Part shown: piece by piece, positions 1 through 12,058 of the stretch
How positions within the stretch are numbered: position 1 is the first letter of the stretch
Layout of the letters: each line of letters starts with the position of its first letter
DNA from: Pontederia crassipes
Lineage: Eukaryota; Streptophyta; Magnoliopsida; Commelinales; Pontederiaceae
Length of the DNA: 64,000 nucleotides
Direction of reading: 5' to 3'
Assembly (NCBI GenBank): GCA_030549335.1
Contig: CM060183.1
Location: 29,401,052 to 29,465,051 of the forward strand
Translations under genes and position numbers: made by a program
The notes under the pieces: generated by a model
Databases searched by the model: none
What the model was told of the DNA's origin: nothing
The model's input: only the letters and a program-made list of their open reading frames with translations

Positions 1-762
1 AATTTCGTTAGAAGGCTTCCAAAAAACTCAGCATGATAACGATGTGATATGGGTAATAGATGATCGATATGTTAATCCAACGTCACACCCATTAGAAAAA
101 GGTTAATCCATCGGAAGCCTCATGGATACTTTTCTAAGGAGGTTATCCGACTACATGGAGTACTGATATCCAATGCGTCGGATAAGAATCTACAATGCAT
201 AGACCAATTCTGATGGAGCATCTATAGAGCAATTGGGATGTGGTTGACCATCACCTTCCATCCATAGATGGATGAATAGTTTGAATGGACAAATCAGACA
301 TTAGAAAATATGCTATGGACTTGTGCATTGGACTGAAGTGATAGTTGGAACAATCAGCTCCCACTGGCGCAATTAGTATGTGGCAACAGTCGTGACTCTG
401 ACATTTGACATGACACCTTCGTAGCCATGTGTATATGGTAGATTATGTCACCCACGTTAGAGCAAAATTGATGCATAGTAGTTATCGTCACAAAAAGAAA
501 TAACTGAAGGAATATTGATAAAATTTGTCTCATCGAAAAATGTTGAAGGCAATTTACATGAGACAAAAATAGTAGGCTAAAATAGTGAGATCATAAGAAT
601 CGAATCGAAATGGAGATCTGACATAAGTAGGACACATAAAGATGACGATGCCTTTTGAGGACCGCAGTTGATATGAGAAAGTATTTCTCAAATTTGTTAG
701 GTAGATGATGTAGTTTCATTTACGCAAATTCGAGGACGAATTTATTTTTAAAGAGGTTATGG
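1..762 (+). mobile_element. 3' internal end of a decayed Ty3/gypsy-type LTR retrotransposon
   Basis: This stretch has no intact reading frame. It ends in a motif found just upstream of many plant gypsy 3' LTRs, TTCGAGGACGAA (729-740), followed by a weak purine-rich stretch (750-762) that could be a degenerate polypurine tract. The next base begins the LTR with TGTAACGACC. No protease, reverse transcriptase or integrase motif can be read, so only the non-coding 3' tail is in the window or the coding part has decayed. The rest of the element would lie left of the window. Confidence 0.55.
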
Positions 763-3355
763 TGTAACGACCCCAATTTTTGAGAGTTAGAAAAATAATA
801 TTTTATTATTTATTTTGAGAAAAATGACCATTAATATTATTATAATAAATAATTCCGAAAATAAAGGAAAATAGGGGAGGAGTTTAATGAAAGATAAAAA
901 TGTATTATGGGATATTTATTTAAATTCGGAATTATTTAATTACTAAAATAAATTAAAATTGTTAAAAGGGATTAATTAAAAGATTAAATTTGATTAGGAT
1001 TGTAAGTTATAGATGGATTGGAGATAAAGATTTAAGAGCCCTATAAATAGATCCTTAGAGTTGATCGTCAAAAGAGTTTTCCTCTCTATGGGTTCTTGGT
1101 GTCCGACGGCAGAGGCATGGCAAGGCATGATTCAACGTCGAACGACTACGAGGTACGCAGGGGGATCAGTAGGATTATTTAATAATTGATTATTCTTTTT
1201 GGTACTATTGTTACTGGGAGGAAAAAAATGTAAAAGTATTTTATTAGTATTATGACGTAATATTTCACAGTACAAAATTGATTAGAACAGATTTACTACG
1301 ACATTAATTTCTTGCCGAGTGATTTTCGTATCACAAAAAAAAAAAGAGAAGGAATAATAAAGCTTCGGATGGAAGGCCTAAAGGTTAGAAGAAAGTAAAA
1401 TTTGAACCTATTTTTCGTACGGACATGCAGAGAAGAAAAATGAAAGAGAAAAAAAAAAGAATTGAAGGGTTGTTGGGCGAGAGAAGAGAAAAACAATAAA
1501 GTTGATAAGATATTGCTCAAAACACAAAAAAAGGAGTACGTAAGGGAGTAAAGAATTGGAGAGAGAAGATGTGGGGGTGTAAAGAATTGGAGAGAGAAGA
1601 GGTGAGGGCGTTGGTGAAGTGGAGAGAGAAATTGAGAAAAAAAAGCAGAGATAGGTTTATGGAAGAAAGAGATAAGTAGATACAGAAAGGTTTTTGTAAA
1701 AAGAAAATAATAAAGAAGTGATAGTTGGTGGCCAGAGGAGGTAAGAGAGAGAATTAAGAGAAAGACAAAAGCCAAAAGAAAGAAAAGGGCAATGAAGGCG
1801 CTCAAGTGAATAGGAGAAAAAAAACAAAATAAGAATAATAGGATATCTCAACCACCAAAAAGGAATAGAAAATAATATATATATATAAATATATATATAT
1901 TTACTGAGAGAGAAATCAGCGTCTCACTTATTTTGATATGATTAGTAATAGTTAATTGATAATTTTATTATAATTATATTATATTATTATTATTTATTAA
2001 TTGTAAAGTTATTATTTATTTTGATTATATTATTATTGATTGTGCTAATCATATCGTTATGATTTCTGATTATATTCTTATCATATATAATCATTATATC
2101 AGATCATATCATCGTCATATTTGATCATATTTTGTTATCGTATTCAATCTTACTGATCCAGTAGTCTTTTTATTGGGTCTTATTTCACCTAAATTAAATT
2201 GCTAAAAGATAGACGTCTTAGGTAAACAAGATAAAAGCTGAAAGCTGCTGGATGTTCATGTTCTCTGATTGTCTCCAAGCCCCCGGGTCATATTGTTATT
2301 GAATTGAATTGAATGGGGCAGATAGTGGACCTAAAGGTTTGAGGCGTCATCATCCTTTAGAGAAGCTATGGATGTCCTGTGTTTGGTCATGGTCCCCCGC
2401 CATTCACGAATAATTGTTAGCGCTATATTGTTGGGTGGCTTGCCGTGGCACTGATCCCCACTGGTCTATATGAAAGAGATATGGAGTTTCCTTAATTGAC
2501 CGAGCGCTCCCATTGAATTAGATAACTCCGAACATTGTAAATTGAATTGAATTAAATTAAAATCGAATCGAATTGAATTGGATTGAAATCGAATTGAATA
2601 GATCATGGTCATTTGAATACTGGCGTTGACTGGCATTGCCTCCGCCCATTGAATCGAATGGAATTGTTATTGACCAATGACCATTGATATTGAATTGAAA
2701 ATTGTTAAATTGAATAGTGTCATAGTGATCAGACATTTAATTACTAAATCAATATTGATCGATTATCTGATCTTTTTCTGATCCTTCCTATTGATTTATG
2801 ACTTTATTGTCCTATTATTATATTGAATCATCGATCCAATTGATTAGGCAATTATTAATTGCTATCTCTATTGATTGATCTTTTGACCATAACTTGATAT
2901 AGTTGCTCATATTGATAAATCATTATATTGTAAATTGATTATTGTATTGATTGCTCAATTGACTCATCATTGATTATATCTTATTTTCGATTGAACATAT
3001 TGATTGTTTAGTAGACCCTACGTACTGAGTATTTTTATACCCATGGATATTTCCCTGTACCTGGATCCGTGCAGGTGAGAGTACTTTGGTAGAGGATGAT
3101 CCTGCAGGTGGCTATACTCAGTGATAGACAGATGTTGCACATGTTCTAGATTGAGTTGTCTAGTTTTTATTATTTAAATTGTGAACTTATTAATATTTTA
3201 ATTATTTTGAATATAATGGATTATTAGCTATTATTATTGAAAAAAGTCTTCCGCATTTATTGTTTATATTCCACAAAAATGTATTAAGAAAATTGAGTAG
3301 CGCCTTTGGGACGACTCTGAGCACGTGAAAGTCACGTGGGTCTCGGGACGTTACA
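763..3355 (+). mobile_element. LTR (3' LTR) of a gypsy-type retrotransposon, 2593 bp
   Basis: The block begins TGTAACGACC and ends GGGACGTTACA, the TG...CA boundaries expected of an LTR. A TATA box (TATAAAT, 1042-1048) sits about 280 bp inside, a plausible U3 promoter. The interior is AT-rich, with a purine-rich stretch at 1330-1850, a short imperfect duplication near 1548-1605, an AT dinucleotide tract near 1875-1900 and many TTGAATTG repeats near 2290-2700. The phenylalanine/leucine-rich minus-strand frame at 1296-1805 is a by-product of the purine run and is not a gene. Boundaries are read by eye; no second LTR is present to confirm them. Confidence 0.6.
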
Positions 3356-4471
3356 GAAATGCTTCAGTGCATCAATCATAAATTGTAGTAACAAATTGGT
3401 GACCCAATGGCATAAATCATGTCAATTAATAAGTGATTACCAACCATAATTTTGACTTTGTTCATCATGATGTATCTATGTCGATTTTCAACTTGTGCTA
3501 GCTAAATGCAATGAGACATTGTGGATCTTGAAATCCTTGGTTCTTAGTTCATGGATTTTAAATTTAGTATCCTTAGCTATTCATTGTCCGTCATTGATTT
3601 TTGAATCATCGTTCGTAATCAACTTCAATATCATTGTCAATTTTTGTCCAACAATGTTGATCCTAAAGTCATTATCCACATCTATTGTATAACACTAAAC
3701 ATGATTTAAAGTGTCAAGTAAAGAATCATGATAGTTCTCAATTCATCTTCATTGATTTTGTCTTGCCAAGTTGGCACCTCTTCATTCATTTTTGTCCATC
3801 ACAGCTTATTCAATACAGTCAGTCGAATTATTTCTTTTGATTTTTGAATTGCTATGGTCATTAGTGAGTCATTATCACTGTTTTTACTACATAATCAATT
3901 TAGACATTTTTTATATGGACTAGTTGGATATATCAAGAGATTGATCTGAGCAGTGCACCTCTAGTCATTGATAAACTGAGCCAACAATTTTATCATCTAT
4001 GGCATGTTAGTTAAAAGCTTATCTAAAAATGATTGGAGCGGACGCCTTCCAATCCTCAATCAAGATCTCATACTAACACTTCACTATCATAAAGCAAATA
4101 GAGAAAAGTTGATTAACCATATCTTAGAATTGCTTCATTTGATAAGTTTTAGGAGAATTCTACTTTCTCCCTATGGGATTACACATATCTTTGTACCAAT
4201 ATTAACCAAATGAATAAGATATATTAATAACATTTATAATAGTAATTGAAAAAAAATCGAGAGAGGGAAAATCATTGAGGTCAACTAGCATTAGTGATCT
4301 ACACATATTTTGGCAAGTGAATGAGAGATTTTTTATGTAGAAAAATGAGAGATTTACATGGATGAGCCTCTTTTGATAAATCACGAGTTACCATGGAGTC
4401 AATTTTACATATTCTGAATTACATGTTAGTACCAATTTCGAGGACGAAAATTTTTTTATGAGTGTAGTAAT
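3356..4471 (+). mobile_element. Probable internal remnant of a second gypsy-type element
   Basis: This is AT-rich sequence without an intact reading frame. Its right end again carries TTTCGAGGACGAAA (about 4437-4450), the motif seen before the first LTR, and is followed by TGTAAAGCCCGAG at 4472, a likely LTR start. The first element therefore seems to lie inside or next to an older related element. The frames at 3495-3692 and 4004-4213 have no recognisable domain. Confidence 0.4.
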
Positions 4472-6500
4472 TGTAAAGCCCGAGTCCAAACAAAAATAAA
4501 CAAATAATAAAATAAATATGTATAACATTTATAATTTAGCTAATTTTAAAAAAAACTAATATAGGAAGTTAAATTCTTATACAAGCAAGCTTTATATATG
4601 GTAAAATAAATGAAAGAAATAAAAGAAAATAAGTTTCAATGATAAGTGGACACATGGCTAGGGTTAAAAAAATTAAACCCTTTCCCTTCCTTAGGAGAGG
4701 GATGAATCATCATAAACTCCCCCACCCCCCCCCCCCCCCCCCCCCCCCCCTTTTCCCCTTTTTCCCCTTTCCTTTTTCTTCATTCTAGTTTCTCCCAAAC
4801 GTATGTTTCCCAAATTGCTTTTCACCCCACCTCACATCTCTTGTTCCTCCCTCCCATCACTAGAAGCCCAACATGGTCCACATCTGTTAGGTGTATGAAA
4901 CTTCTTAAAAATCTCTAGTTAATCGTTTTGGAGATCAACAACTCTGAACTTTTCTCGGGGTTTCATTTTTCACCCCTGAAATCGTTGGCCATTGTGGAAG
5001 GCCTCTATTTGATCATTTTTCTCCAATGTCCAGGACTTGACTTTCTTGTTGACATTGTCGTTCTCTTGCCTTTTCATGCCCAGCCCTTGTAGCCATCGGA
5101 GAACGTCAAGAATCCGAATCCAGAATCATCCTAATATCTGGTGAGAGTAATTGGGATCAATTTGCATTACTTGACGTGATTAGGCCTTGATTTAGATTTT
5201 TGATCCATATATTAATGTTTCCCTTCCTTTCCGCCATAAGTAGAACAAATTGTTGGGGAAATAAGTGTACCGATTGAGTGAATTTACTTAAGAAAAATTG
5301 TTCACCTTATGAATTTGATTCGGACGTGGATGATCATGTGTTGTCAAGTGTATTTGAGGTGAGTGGGTTACATGATAACATTAAAAAAAACTCTAGTAGC
5401 CACCATAGTCTTACACTGTGTGCTTTTATGGATTTATGATTCATTCACGTGAATGTCTTGTATCATATGAAATGATTTCTTGTATGCCATTAGTGTAATC
5501 AAGGTGTTATGAAAACTTTTGATATGGACATCGACACATGATTTACTTTATGGATTTATGAAGCTTTTTTATGAATTGCAAAGTTTTTCTGAAGATATTA
5601 TGAATATATGTCAATACATGTGCATTCATGCATCATATAGTCAAGGCATACAAAAAACATTTTGTAGCGAGATTTCTCATTTCGTCGGAGATTGATCAAC
5701 TCCGAGTAGGTGCGGCAACCATTCAGTCCACATATCCCGGCTTTTATTAAGATGTGTCATCCATTATTTTGTTATTTAGACACACATATTATTAGAGTAC
5801 GATATCGTGGATGGCTATGTTAAGTCCTAGGACGTAGCAACCTATCATTTCGCACAACAACTTACTTATGTATCGCATTGGCCATGCGACATAAGTGAAG
5901 TATCTCTCTCTAGGTTACTTCCTAGCTAAAGGGAACCATCGTTTTAACATTTCATATCATACATGATTTTTTTCAGACTTTAATCGTATGCATGTGGGTC
6001 ATCAAGGTTTCTCATTTTTTTATTCATGTGACCTCCACTCACTGAGCTCACAATGCTCACCCCTCATTCTCTATTCTTTGCATATTGCTAAGTTAACTTA
6101 TGGTATTCATGGTTGGGAGCAAAATATTTATTTTTACTCCTTTTTATTTATCTATGGTTGTTATAAAAAGGGAAAACTTTAAATACATCTCAGTCTCTAG
6201 TATTAGGAACTTTTGACAAATGAATTTAGATTTTGTGATCATGGTGCCATATTATATCGTTTGGTGGGAGACCAATATCTTTTTTGTGATACTTGATGTT
6301 GAGCTAATGCTCCTATATTTTATTACCATGTCTGAACTTTTGTCCATTTTTGTCATATGCAGAATTCGTTGAAATTTTTGAAAATTTTATGATAATTTCT
6401 TTTCTAAAACCAATTTTTGCATCATATTTCTATTTGAATTTTAAGATAAATAGTACTATTATGTTACCCTCGTGATGGTTGACCATCGAGGTTGATCGTC
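4472..6500 (+). mobile_element. Probable second LTR, right boundary undetermined
   Basis: The start TGTAAAGCCCGAGTCC follows the conserved pre-LTR motif. Near 6020-6063 lies a CTCACTGAGCTCACAATGCT-type stretch, similar to text near the 3' part of many plant gypsy LTRs. I could not find a convincing CA end or a target duplication, so the right edge is approximate. The element contains a 26-base C run at 4725-4750. It is inferred to be an old 3' LTR. Confidence 0.35.
4725..4750. repeat. Poly(C) homopolymer, about 26 bases
   Basis: An uninterrupted C run in a pyrimidine-rich context. Such runs are prone to length error in sequencing and assembly. Confidence 0.9.
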
Positions 6501-7424
6501 ACTCTAGCCAAAGAACGAGAAAAGGAATGGCTATGCCAGTCTATTACTATGTTCGTTAGTCATTCTTACTTTGAATTATATACCTATAGAATCATTTTTC
6601 TTATGTCGCATTGATATTGATGAATATCACTATTGTCTATGTTTAATTTTATTAATCTTAGGACATGATATCATTCATAGTATTAGAGTAGTTAAAACAT
6701 CACATAATGGAAGAAGACCTTCAATGTATATTGAAAATGCTTGTACCATATGCAAAATTAGAGAGTGGACACTAAAAGAGTAAACTTTAACTTGATTCTT
6801 TAATGTACATTAATATGACATAATAATTGTATTGGATAAGAATAAAAATGCTTTATTTGATTCTTTTGTGAGTAATTCATCATCATGATATGCTAATATA
6901 CTTTGATAAATTGTTTTGAAATTATGCTCATTGATATTTAATAAATATCATTGATTTTTTCATACGGGGAAGGGAAAGGTTGTTGATATCGATCAATTCA
7001 TGACAATACAAACAAATCATGATTAATTAGTGGGTGACATAAATGCATAATAGTTTGATATACTTTTCAAGAAAAGGAAGAAAGAAAAAGTTATATATGA
7101 AAATGCTTTAGACACTAGCGAATGTGATGCAAACGACAATAAAATTGTGTTAGATTGTGATGCGCACAACAATAAGGATTGAGCTGAGATGAATAATATT
7201 AAGTTTCTTTATTAATTAAGTTCATTTTAGTTTTATTATGTTTGCTTCGTTAAAGATAATGATAAATTATATTAAAGTTGAAGATTTTTTTATTATGTTT
7301 TTTAAGTTTTATGTTTCTTTTCTTTGTTATTGTTAGGATATTTTGACATTTAACACTTTAAAAATGTTTATGTACAATTGTGTCAAATAAATATCATATT
7401 GTTGTCTAATGTTTCTATTTGTAC

Positions 7425-7466
<42 letters not shown>

Positions 7467-9040
7467 TTATTTAGCGTCACAACATTCTTTATTTTATTGT
7501 AATAAAATGAAATAATGTGCTTCTTGTCATTTTTACCAAATTAACAAAAAAACATTGAGTCGAATCTATTAAATCCCATAAAACATAACAATAAACTATT
7601 TTTTCAACATATTTTGAATTTGTAATATACAATTAATTTATTCAATGTTTAATGTGCTGATTTGAATTAAATATTTGCTATATTTAGCAAAAAATATTTG
7701 CTTTTTAAACAAAGTTATAAGAATTCCTAGATGGTTATTCAATAAAGCTGTTTCATTTCAAAATAGAAAGGAAATTGGTGATGTGTAGCATTACAACCAA
7801 TCCTAATTATGCACTTTGGTTTGTTTTACCAAATGTGTGAACTACAAAGAAAAAGAGCAGAACCTTAAAAAATAGTTCGAAAATTATATTGAGCAGAACT
7901 TATTAATCTTGTAGGAACATGCAATTTTAGAAAGTAGAAATGTTAGATGATAAATGATCAGAAAGAAGTTCATTCCACTGAAAAAAACATTTTATTTGTT
8001 AATAACATGAACTTCGAATTATACTCATAAATTATTTTGGAAGACAATAACTTTTTTAAATTATATGGTTTGATTATAAATAATATGATGAGTAAATTAT
8101 CAATTTTTATATAATTATTTATATGTATGCAAATACATTTATATCTTACATTTTTAGATATAATTGTGTTTTTCTCAAAGTCTCTTTTTTTCTACTACAA
8201 CTATTTAATTTTAAATAAATGAAAGGATCATTTGTTAAAAATATTATGTACATTTTGTTTTAATTATTTTTATTTGATTAAGTAAATCCATGCTAAAACT
8301 TTTTTACAACGTTGAATAAATTGGACCAACCAAAGTAATTTTATAACACACAATAAAAATCGTTTAATGATAGAAAATAATAATATGAAAAATAAAAGGA
8401 ATATGATATAGTCAATATACAACAATATATAAAGTATGTCATAATTTTAATATACATTTAACACATAGATACAAGTAGCACACTATATTAACAGAACTAT
8501 ATTATATTGGACATAGAAAATGAAAAAAAAAACACCATCGAAGAAAAATATAACATCATATACATGTCCACATAAGTTCATCATAAGATAGATTTACACA
8601 TCAACAATTTAGATACTAAAGTTTTCATCCTAGAGAAGCTAGTATAAGGGAAATATACAATAAGAAAGATAAATTTCCAAAAGTTTTACCTTTTGTGTGC
8701 TTACATTGTTGGCATAATCTCATGTTAATCATATTTGACAAACTTTCCCTGCAAATACAATGTTTTATATAACAAACATTCATGGAGAACAAATTAATTA
8801 AGTTTCCCATTTACTTAACCAATGGAGAAGTAATAGTCTTTTCTTTTATTTTCAATAAAAGTTTTGTCTCCATATTTTCATTCACCTAAATTTTTTAACA
8901 ATTGTGATATTCTCAAAGCTCTCTTTCAAGTTATAATAATTCAACTTTAGTTTGGAAACATATTCCTTTTCACAAAGAGACTCAATTTGTGTAAGAATAA
9001 TAGTATTTGGAGTTTGTCAATTAAATAACTTTGATAAAAA
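6501..9040. other. AT-rich intergenic DNA, no gene recognised
   Basis: About 2.5 kb of AT-rich sequence with scattered stops in all frames. The 70-codon frame at 6571-6783 has no start context, domain or splice structure that I recognise. A long AT dinucleotide tract lies at 7430-7464. Probably old degenerate transposon sequence. Confidence 0.6.
7430..7464. repeat. (AT)n microsatellite
   Basis: About 17 perfect AT dinucleotides in AT-rich intergenic DNA. Confidence 0.95.
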
Positions 9041-9060
9041 TATTATAAAAAAAAATCTAA

Positions 9061-9260
9061 ATGGGAGCTGAGCTCATCGACATGCATCCCGAGGAGGCCG
9101 ACGCCCCCATTGTGCAATGTAGGGGGCTCCCCCTCCCCTTTTTTCTTCCTCGCGTGTGGCGAGGAAGAAGAGGCCCCCATATGAGAGCTTGCACCGCCAT
9201 CGAGCTCGCACAGGGAGGCGTTGGCCCCTCGCACACGCACATGCGTATGACGTAGTTTTT
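9061..9260. other. GC-rich island in AT-rich DNA, possibly transposon-derived
   Basis: About 200 bases of abruptly GC-rich sequence (runs such as GGCCGACGCCCCC) end in a T-rich stretch that resembles the inner edge of the inverted-repeat element just to the right. The frames overlap on both strands and none resembles a protein, so a transposon-borne filler is more likely than a gene. Confidence 0.35.
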
Positions 9261-9731
9261 TTATTTTATTAATTTTATAATATTTTTATTGTTTCACCTT
9301 AACAACCAAAGGTGGAGCAAACAAAAAATTCAGTGGTGTCACCAAGTTTCAAACGTTGGTAATTTGAGAGGTAGTAAGGTACATCCCCCAATTTTGAGTC
9401 AATATCTAAATAGTTCCCGAACTTCAATTTGTAATAACGTCCTCCGACTTTAATTTTCTTGCACGAATAGTTCCTTTGATTAGTAATTAGTGTTTTTTCT
9501 AATTATATTACTAGTGTAGCACAATAAATAATAATAAATTATTATAAATTAATTAAAATATTATAAAAATAATAAAAAAATGGGATCGATGCTCCTCGAA
9601 TGAACTCACGGAAGGGGGCAAACGCCCCCTCTTCTCCCTCATCGAGCATGAGGGAGAAAAGGGGAGCGACGACCCCCTTCATCTTCCTCGGCGAGATTCG
9701 CAGAGAAGCCCGCCGCCCCCTTTTCTTCCTT

Positions 9732-9749
9732 GGGGGGGGGGGGGGGGGG
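9732..9749. repeat. Poly(G) homopolymer, about 18 bases
   Basis: An uninterrupted G run within the GC-rich interior of the inverted-repeat element. Its length is liable to sequencing error. Confidence 0.85.
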
Positions 9750-9930
9750 CTCTACAAAGCTCACCAGCGGGCACGATGAGGAAGAAGAGAGGGGCGCTTA
9801 CCGTGGGCGAGGAAGATAAGGGGGTGTCAACCTTTTCCCCCCTCTGGTGAGCTTCATAGAGGGGGCCCGCCCCCGCCCCACCCCCTCATCCTCCTCGCCC
9901 GCACCCAAGGAAGAAGAGGAGGGCCGCTCC

Positions 9931-10778
9931 TAGGGCTGAGCACGGTCCGGATCGACCCGATCGATCCAGACCGTCCCGACCCGACAATCCGAAAAAATAA
10001 CCCGGCCCGGATCTAATCCGGGCCGGATCCAGATCTAATAAATGAAAAATTCGTCGGGTATCAGGTCAGGACCGGGTTTGCAATCCAGATACCCGACCCG
10101 GATGATTAGTATATAAAAGTCAATCTCCCATTCAATCTCCTCATTTCACGTTTGCTTTTCTCTCTCCCATCTCTCTCTCCATCGCTCGCCCTCTCCCTCT
10201 CTCTCACCCCTCTCCCTCTCTCACTGCAGCGGCGGGCCGACGGCGAGTTGACGACTTTGACGGCTGCGAGCTCTCTCCCCCCTCTCTCTCTACTCGGCCT
10301 CCAGGCATCGGGATCCGGCACCTGGCGGCCAATCCGATTGTCAGGCGTCGGGCGGCCGGACCGGCCGCCAGGAGTCGAATTTGGCCATCAGGTGTCGGAT
10401 TCGGCCGCCAGGAGCCACGATCCGACACCTTTCGGCCGGATCAGTCGCCAAGCGTCGGATCTGGACATTGGCAGCCGATCCGGCCACTAGGTACCGGATA
10501 CGGCCGCCAGGTGCCACGATCCGGCACCTGGCGATCGGATCGGCCGTGGGGCGCCGAATCTGGCCATTGGCGGCCGATCCGACACCTGCCATCACTTTTG
10601 TGATTTCGGATTTTCGGACTTAAATTCGGTCTGATTTCCGGTCTATCGGGTCTGACCCAGTCCCGACCCGGCTGGGTCCAAGTCCGGTACCGGGTCGAAA
10701 AATTTTTGACCCGGCAAAAGTCGGGCCAGGACCGAGTCCGCCTAAACCCGAACCCGGTCCCAAGTTTGCTCTGCTCTA
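9931..10778. mobile_element. Non-autonomous hAT-type transposon, 848 bp, with 8-bp target duplication
   Basis: The element is flanked by a perfect 8-bp direct repeat, GCCGCTCC, at 9923-9930 and 10779-10786. Its ends are short inverted repeats: TAGGGCTGAGCA on the left against TAGAGCAGAGCA (reverse complement of the right end), 10 of 12 identical. An 8-bp duplication and short TAG-type termini are hAT hallmarks. Subterminal regions are packed with short GACCCG/CGGGTC-like motifs, as in hAT subterminal repeats. The core (10150-10600) has a CT-rich stretch and then degenerate GGCCGCCAGG / GATCCGGCACC-like repeats. Overlapping frames on both strands arise from these repeats and look non-coding. 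No transposase is present. Confidence 0.8.
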
Positions 10779-11179
10779 GCCGCTCCCCTTCTGCTTGTTT
10801 ATCCCACCAGCGAGCTCGTTGGGGGGGAGGGGGGGCATCGGCTCTCTCGGGCTGACTCCACTTTTTTATTTTTATAATTTTTATTAATTTACAAGATTAT
10901 TATTATTTTTATTGTGCTACATTAGAAATATAATCGAAAAATTGTTTATTACCGGTCAAGAGAATTATTCATGCAAGAAAATCAAAGTTAGGGACATTGT
11001 AGTTACAAATTGAAGTTCGAGAACCATTTAGATATCGACTCAAAGTTAGGGAACGATTCGTGTGATTTACCCAATCACATAGTCTAAGCAGCCTACCAAC
11101 TTAATAAATGTGTTAGCTTTTACTAGTAAATGATACTTATTTCACATTTTCAATGTCTACACATGCAGACGTGTGAAGG

Positions 11180-11346
11180 CATTTGGCTCTGCCTTTGTCA
11201 ACAACCTAATCGAGAAATCATTACCACTTAAGTTGACGGAGCGTGCAAGAAAATAAAAGCTGAAGGATAATTTAATTACAAATTGAATATTAGGGACCGA
11301 GTAGTTACACCAGTCAAAGTTAAGGGATGATTGATGTAATTTATTC
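11180..11346. mobile_element. Orphan second copy of the MULE-like right terminal repeat
   Basis: The stretch reads TGCAAGAAAATAAAAG, then TTACAAATTGAATATTAGGG, then GTCAAAGTTAAGGGATGATT and GATGTAATTTATTCG. This is the same order of motifs as the right arm ending at 11072, in the same orientation. It is a diverged second right end without its own left arm, left by a tandem duplication or an older decayed element. Confidence 0.5.
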
Positions 11347-11717
11347 GAAAAAAATAATGATGTAATATAAGAAATAAAATAATTTTAAATTTTAAATGTC
11401 TTTAAATCCTCACTGTAAAAGAGGAAATTCACATTCTTCAAAAGGAATAACATTTTTATTACATAAGTGGCATGTAATATTATACGATAAGAAGGAGGGG
11501 ACTTGTTAGGTAATCACAAAAATGCCATTATATCTTAGGGATTATATTAATTTGTTATGGTAAACATTCATTTTGAGAAAAAGGAGGGTAGGTATTTGAA
11601 ATAAATAATAATACTCTTTTAAGATGTATATATCTTAACGAAGATGGGGATAAATAAGAAAAATGTTTTTAGGAGTATCGACGGGAGAAAATTGAATCTA
11701 TTCGGTTAAACATGTAC
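11347..11717. other. AT-rich spacer upstream of the dehydratase gene
   Basis: No gene or defined repeat is seen. The sequence turns GC-richer after about 11690, where the promoter of the next gene begins. Confidence 0.5.
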
Positions 11718-11762
11718 TGGGCTCGAATATATTCAGGCCCATAAGTTGTACTGTGTTGGGCT
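11718..11762 (+). promoter_or_regulatory. Cluster of three site II (TGGGCC/T) elements
   Basis: TGGGCT at 11718-11723, GGCCCA (reverse TGGGCC) at 11736-11741 and TGGGCT at 11757-11762 lie some 300 bp before the inferred start of the dehydratase gene. Site II elements are bound by TCP factors and are typical of plant housekeeping and mitochondrial-protein genes, which fits a mitochondrial pterin dehydratase. The motifs are seen; the function is inferred. Confidence 0.45.
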
Positions 11763-11853
11763 GAAATTGGACGTCACCGGCAGGCAAACCTCGGCGCTGT
11801 GCGGCGGCATCGTCCACGATCCGAGTTGGACGTGGCGACGCGTGTCGTGAACC

Positions 11854-12058
11854 ATGACGTTTCCATCGCCGCCGAGGTGCCTCGCCGAGCTCTCCGGAGT
11901 TCTTTCCGTCCCGTCTCGTCGCCGCCTTCATCATTTCCTCCCGTCGCTTTTGCTTGTACCTTCTTCCTCTTCGTGCTTCCATTCGCAGGTACCACTACCG
12001 CCCCTTCCGAGCTCCGGATCCCCTACCGCTTCGATTCCCAAGACCTTGTTCGGTGGCC
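11854..12058 (+). other. Possible transit-peptide-coding or 5'UTR segment of the dehydratase gene
   Basis: An open frame from ATG 11854 to 12069 encodes a Ser/Pro/Arg/Leu-rich, acid-poor sequence beginning MTFPSPPRCLAELSG, the composition of an organelle targeting peptide. It is out of phase with the PCD exons when the GTAAG donor at 12066 is used. It is either 5'UTR with an upstream frame or the true N-terminus joined by a splice I cannot see. Confidence 0.35.

Larger units (their letters stand above)
9379..11072. mobile_element. Mutator-like (MULE) or foldback element with about 160-bp terminal inverted repeats
   Basis: The left arm (9379-9535) and the right arm (about 10900-11072) are long imperfect inverted repeats. 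For example, left TGAGTCAATATCTAAATAG matches the reverse complement of the right-hand sequence at 11020-11045, and CTTGCACGAATAGTT and TAGTGTAGCACAATAAA also pair in order. The right terminus reads inward as GGGTAAATCACACGAATCG, a style of end common in plant Mutator-like elements. No transposase is present. The interior is GC-rich and includes an 18-base G run (9732-9749) and a nested hAT insertion (9931-10778). No 9-bp target duplication is visible, so class assignment rests on the long TIRs only. Confidence 0.6.

Noticed and set aside
1296-1851. Long Phe/Leu/Ser-rich minus-strand frames
   Set aside because: They are produced by a purine-rich tract inside an LTR; they have no domain and no gene context.
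6571-6783. 70-codon frame in AT-rich DNA
   Set aside because: No domain, no splice structure and no promoter context; likely chance.
10106-10623. Overlapping GC-rich frames of 70-112 codons on both strands
   Set aside because: They come from degenerate repeats in the core of the hAT element and are equally open on both strands.
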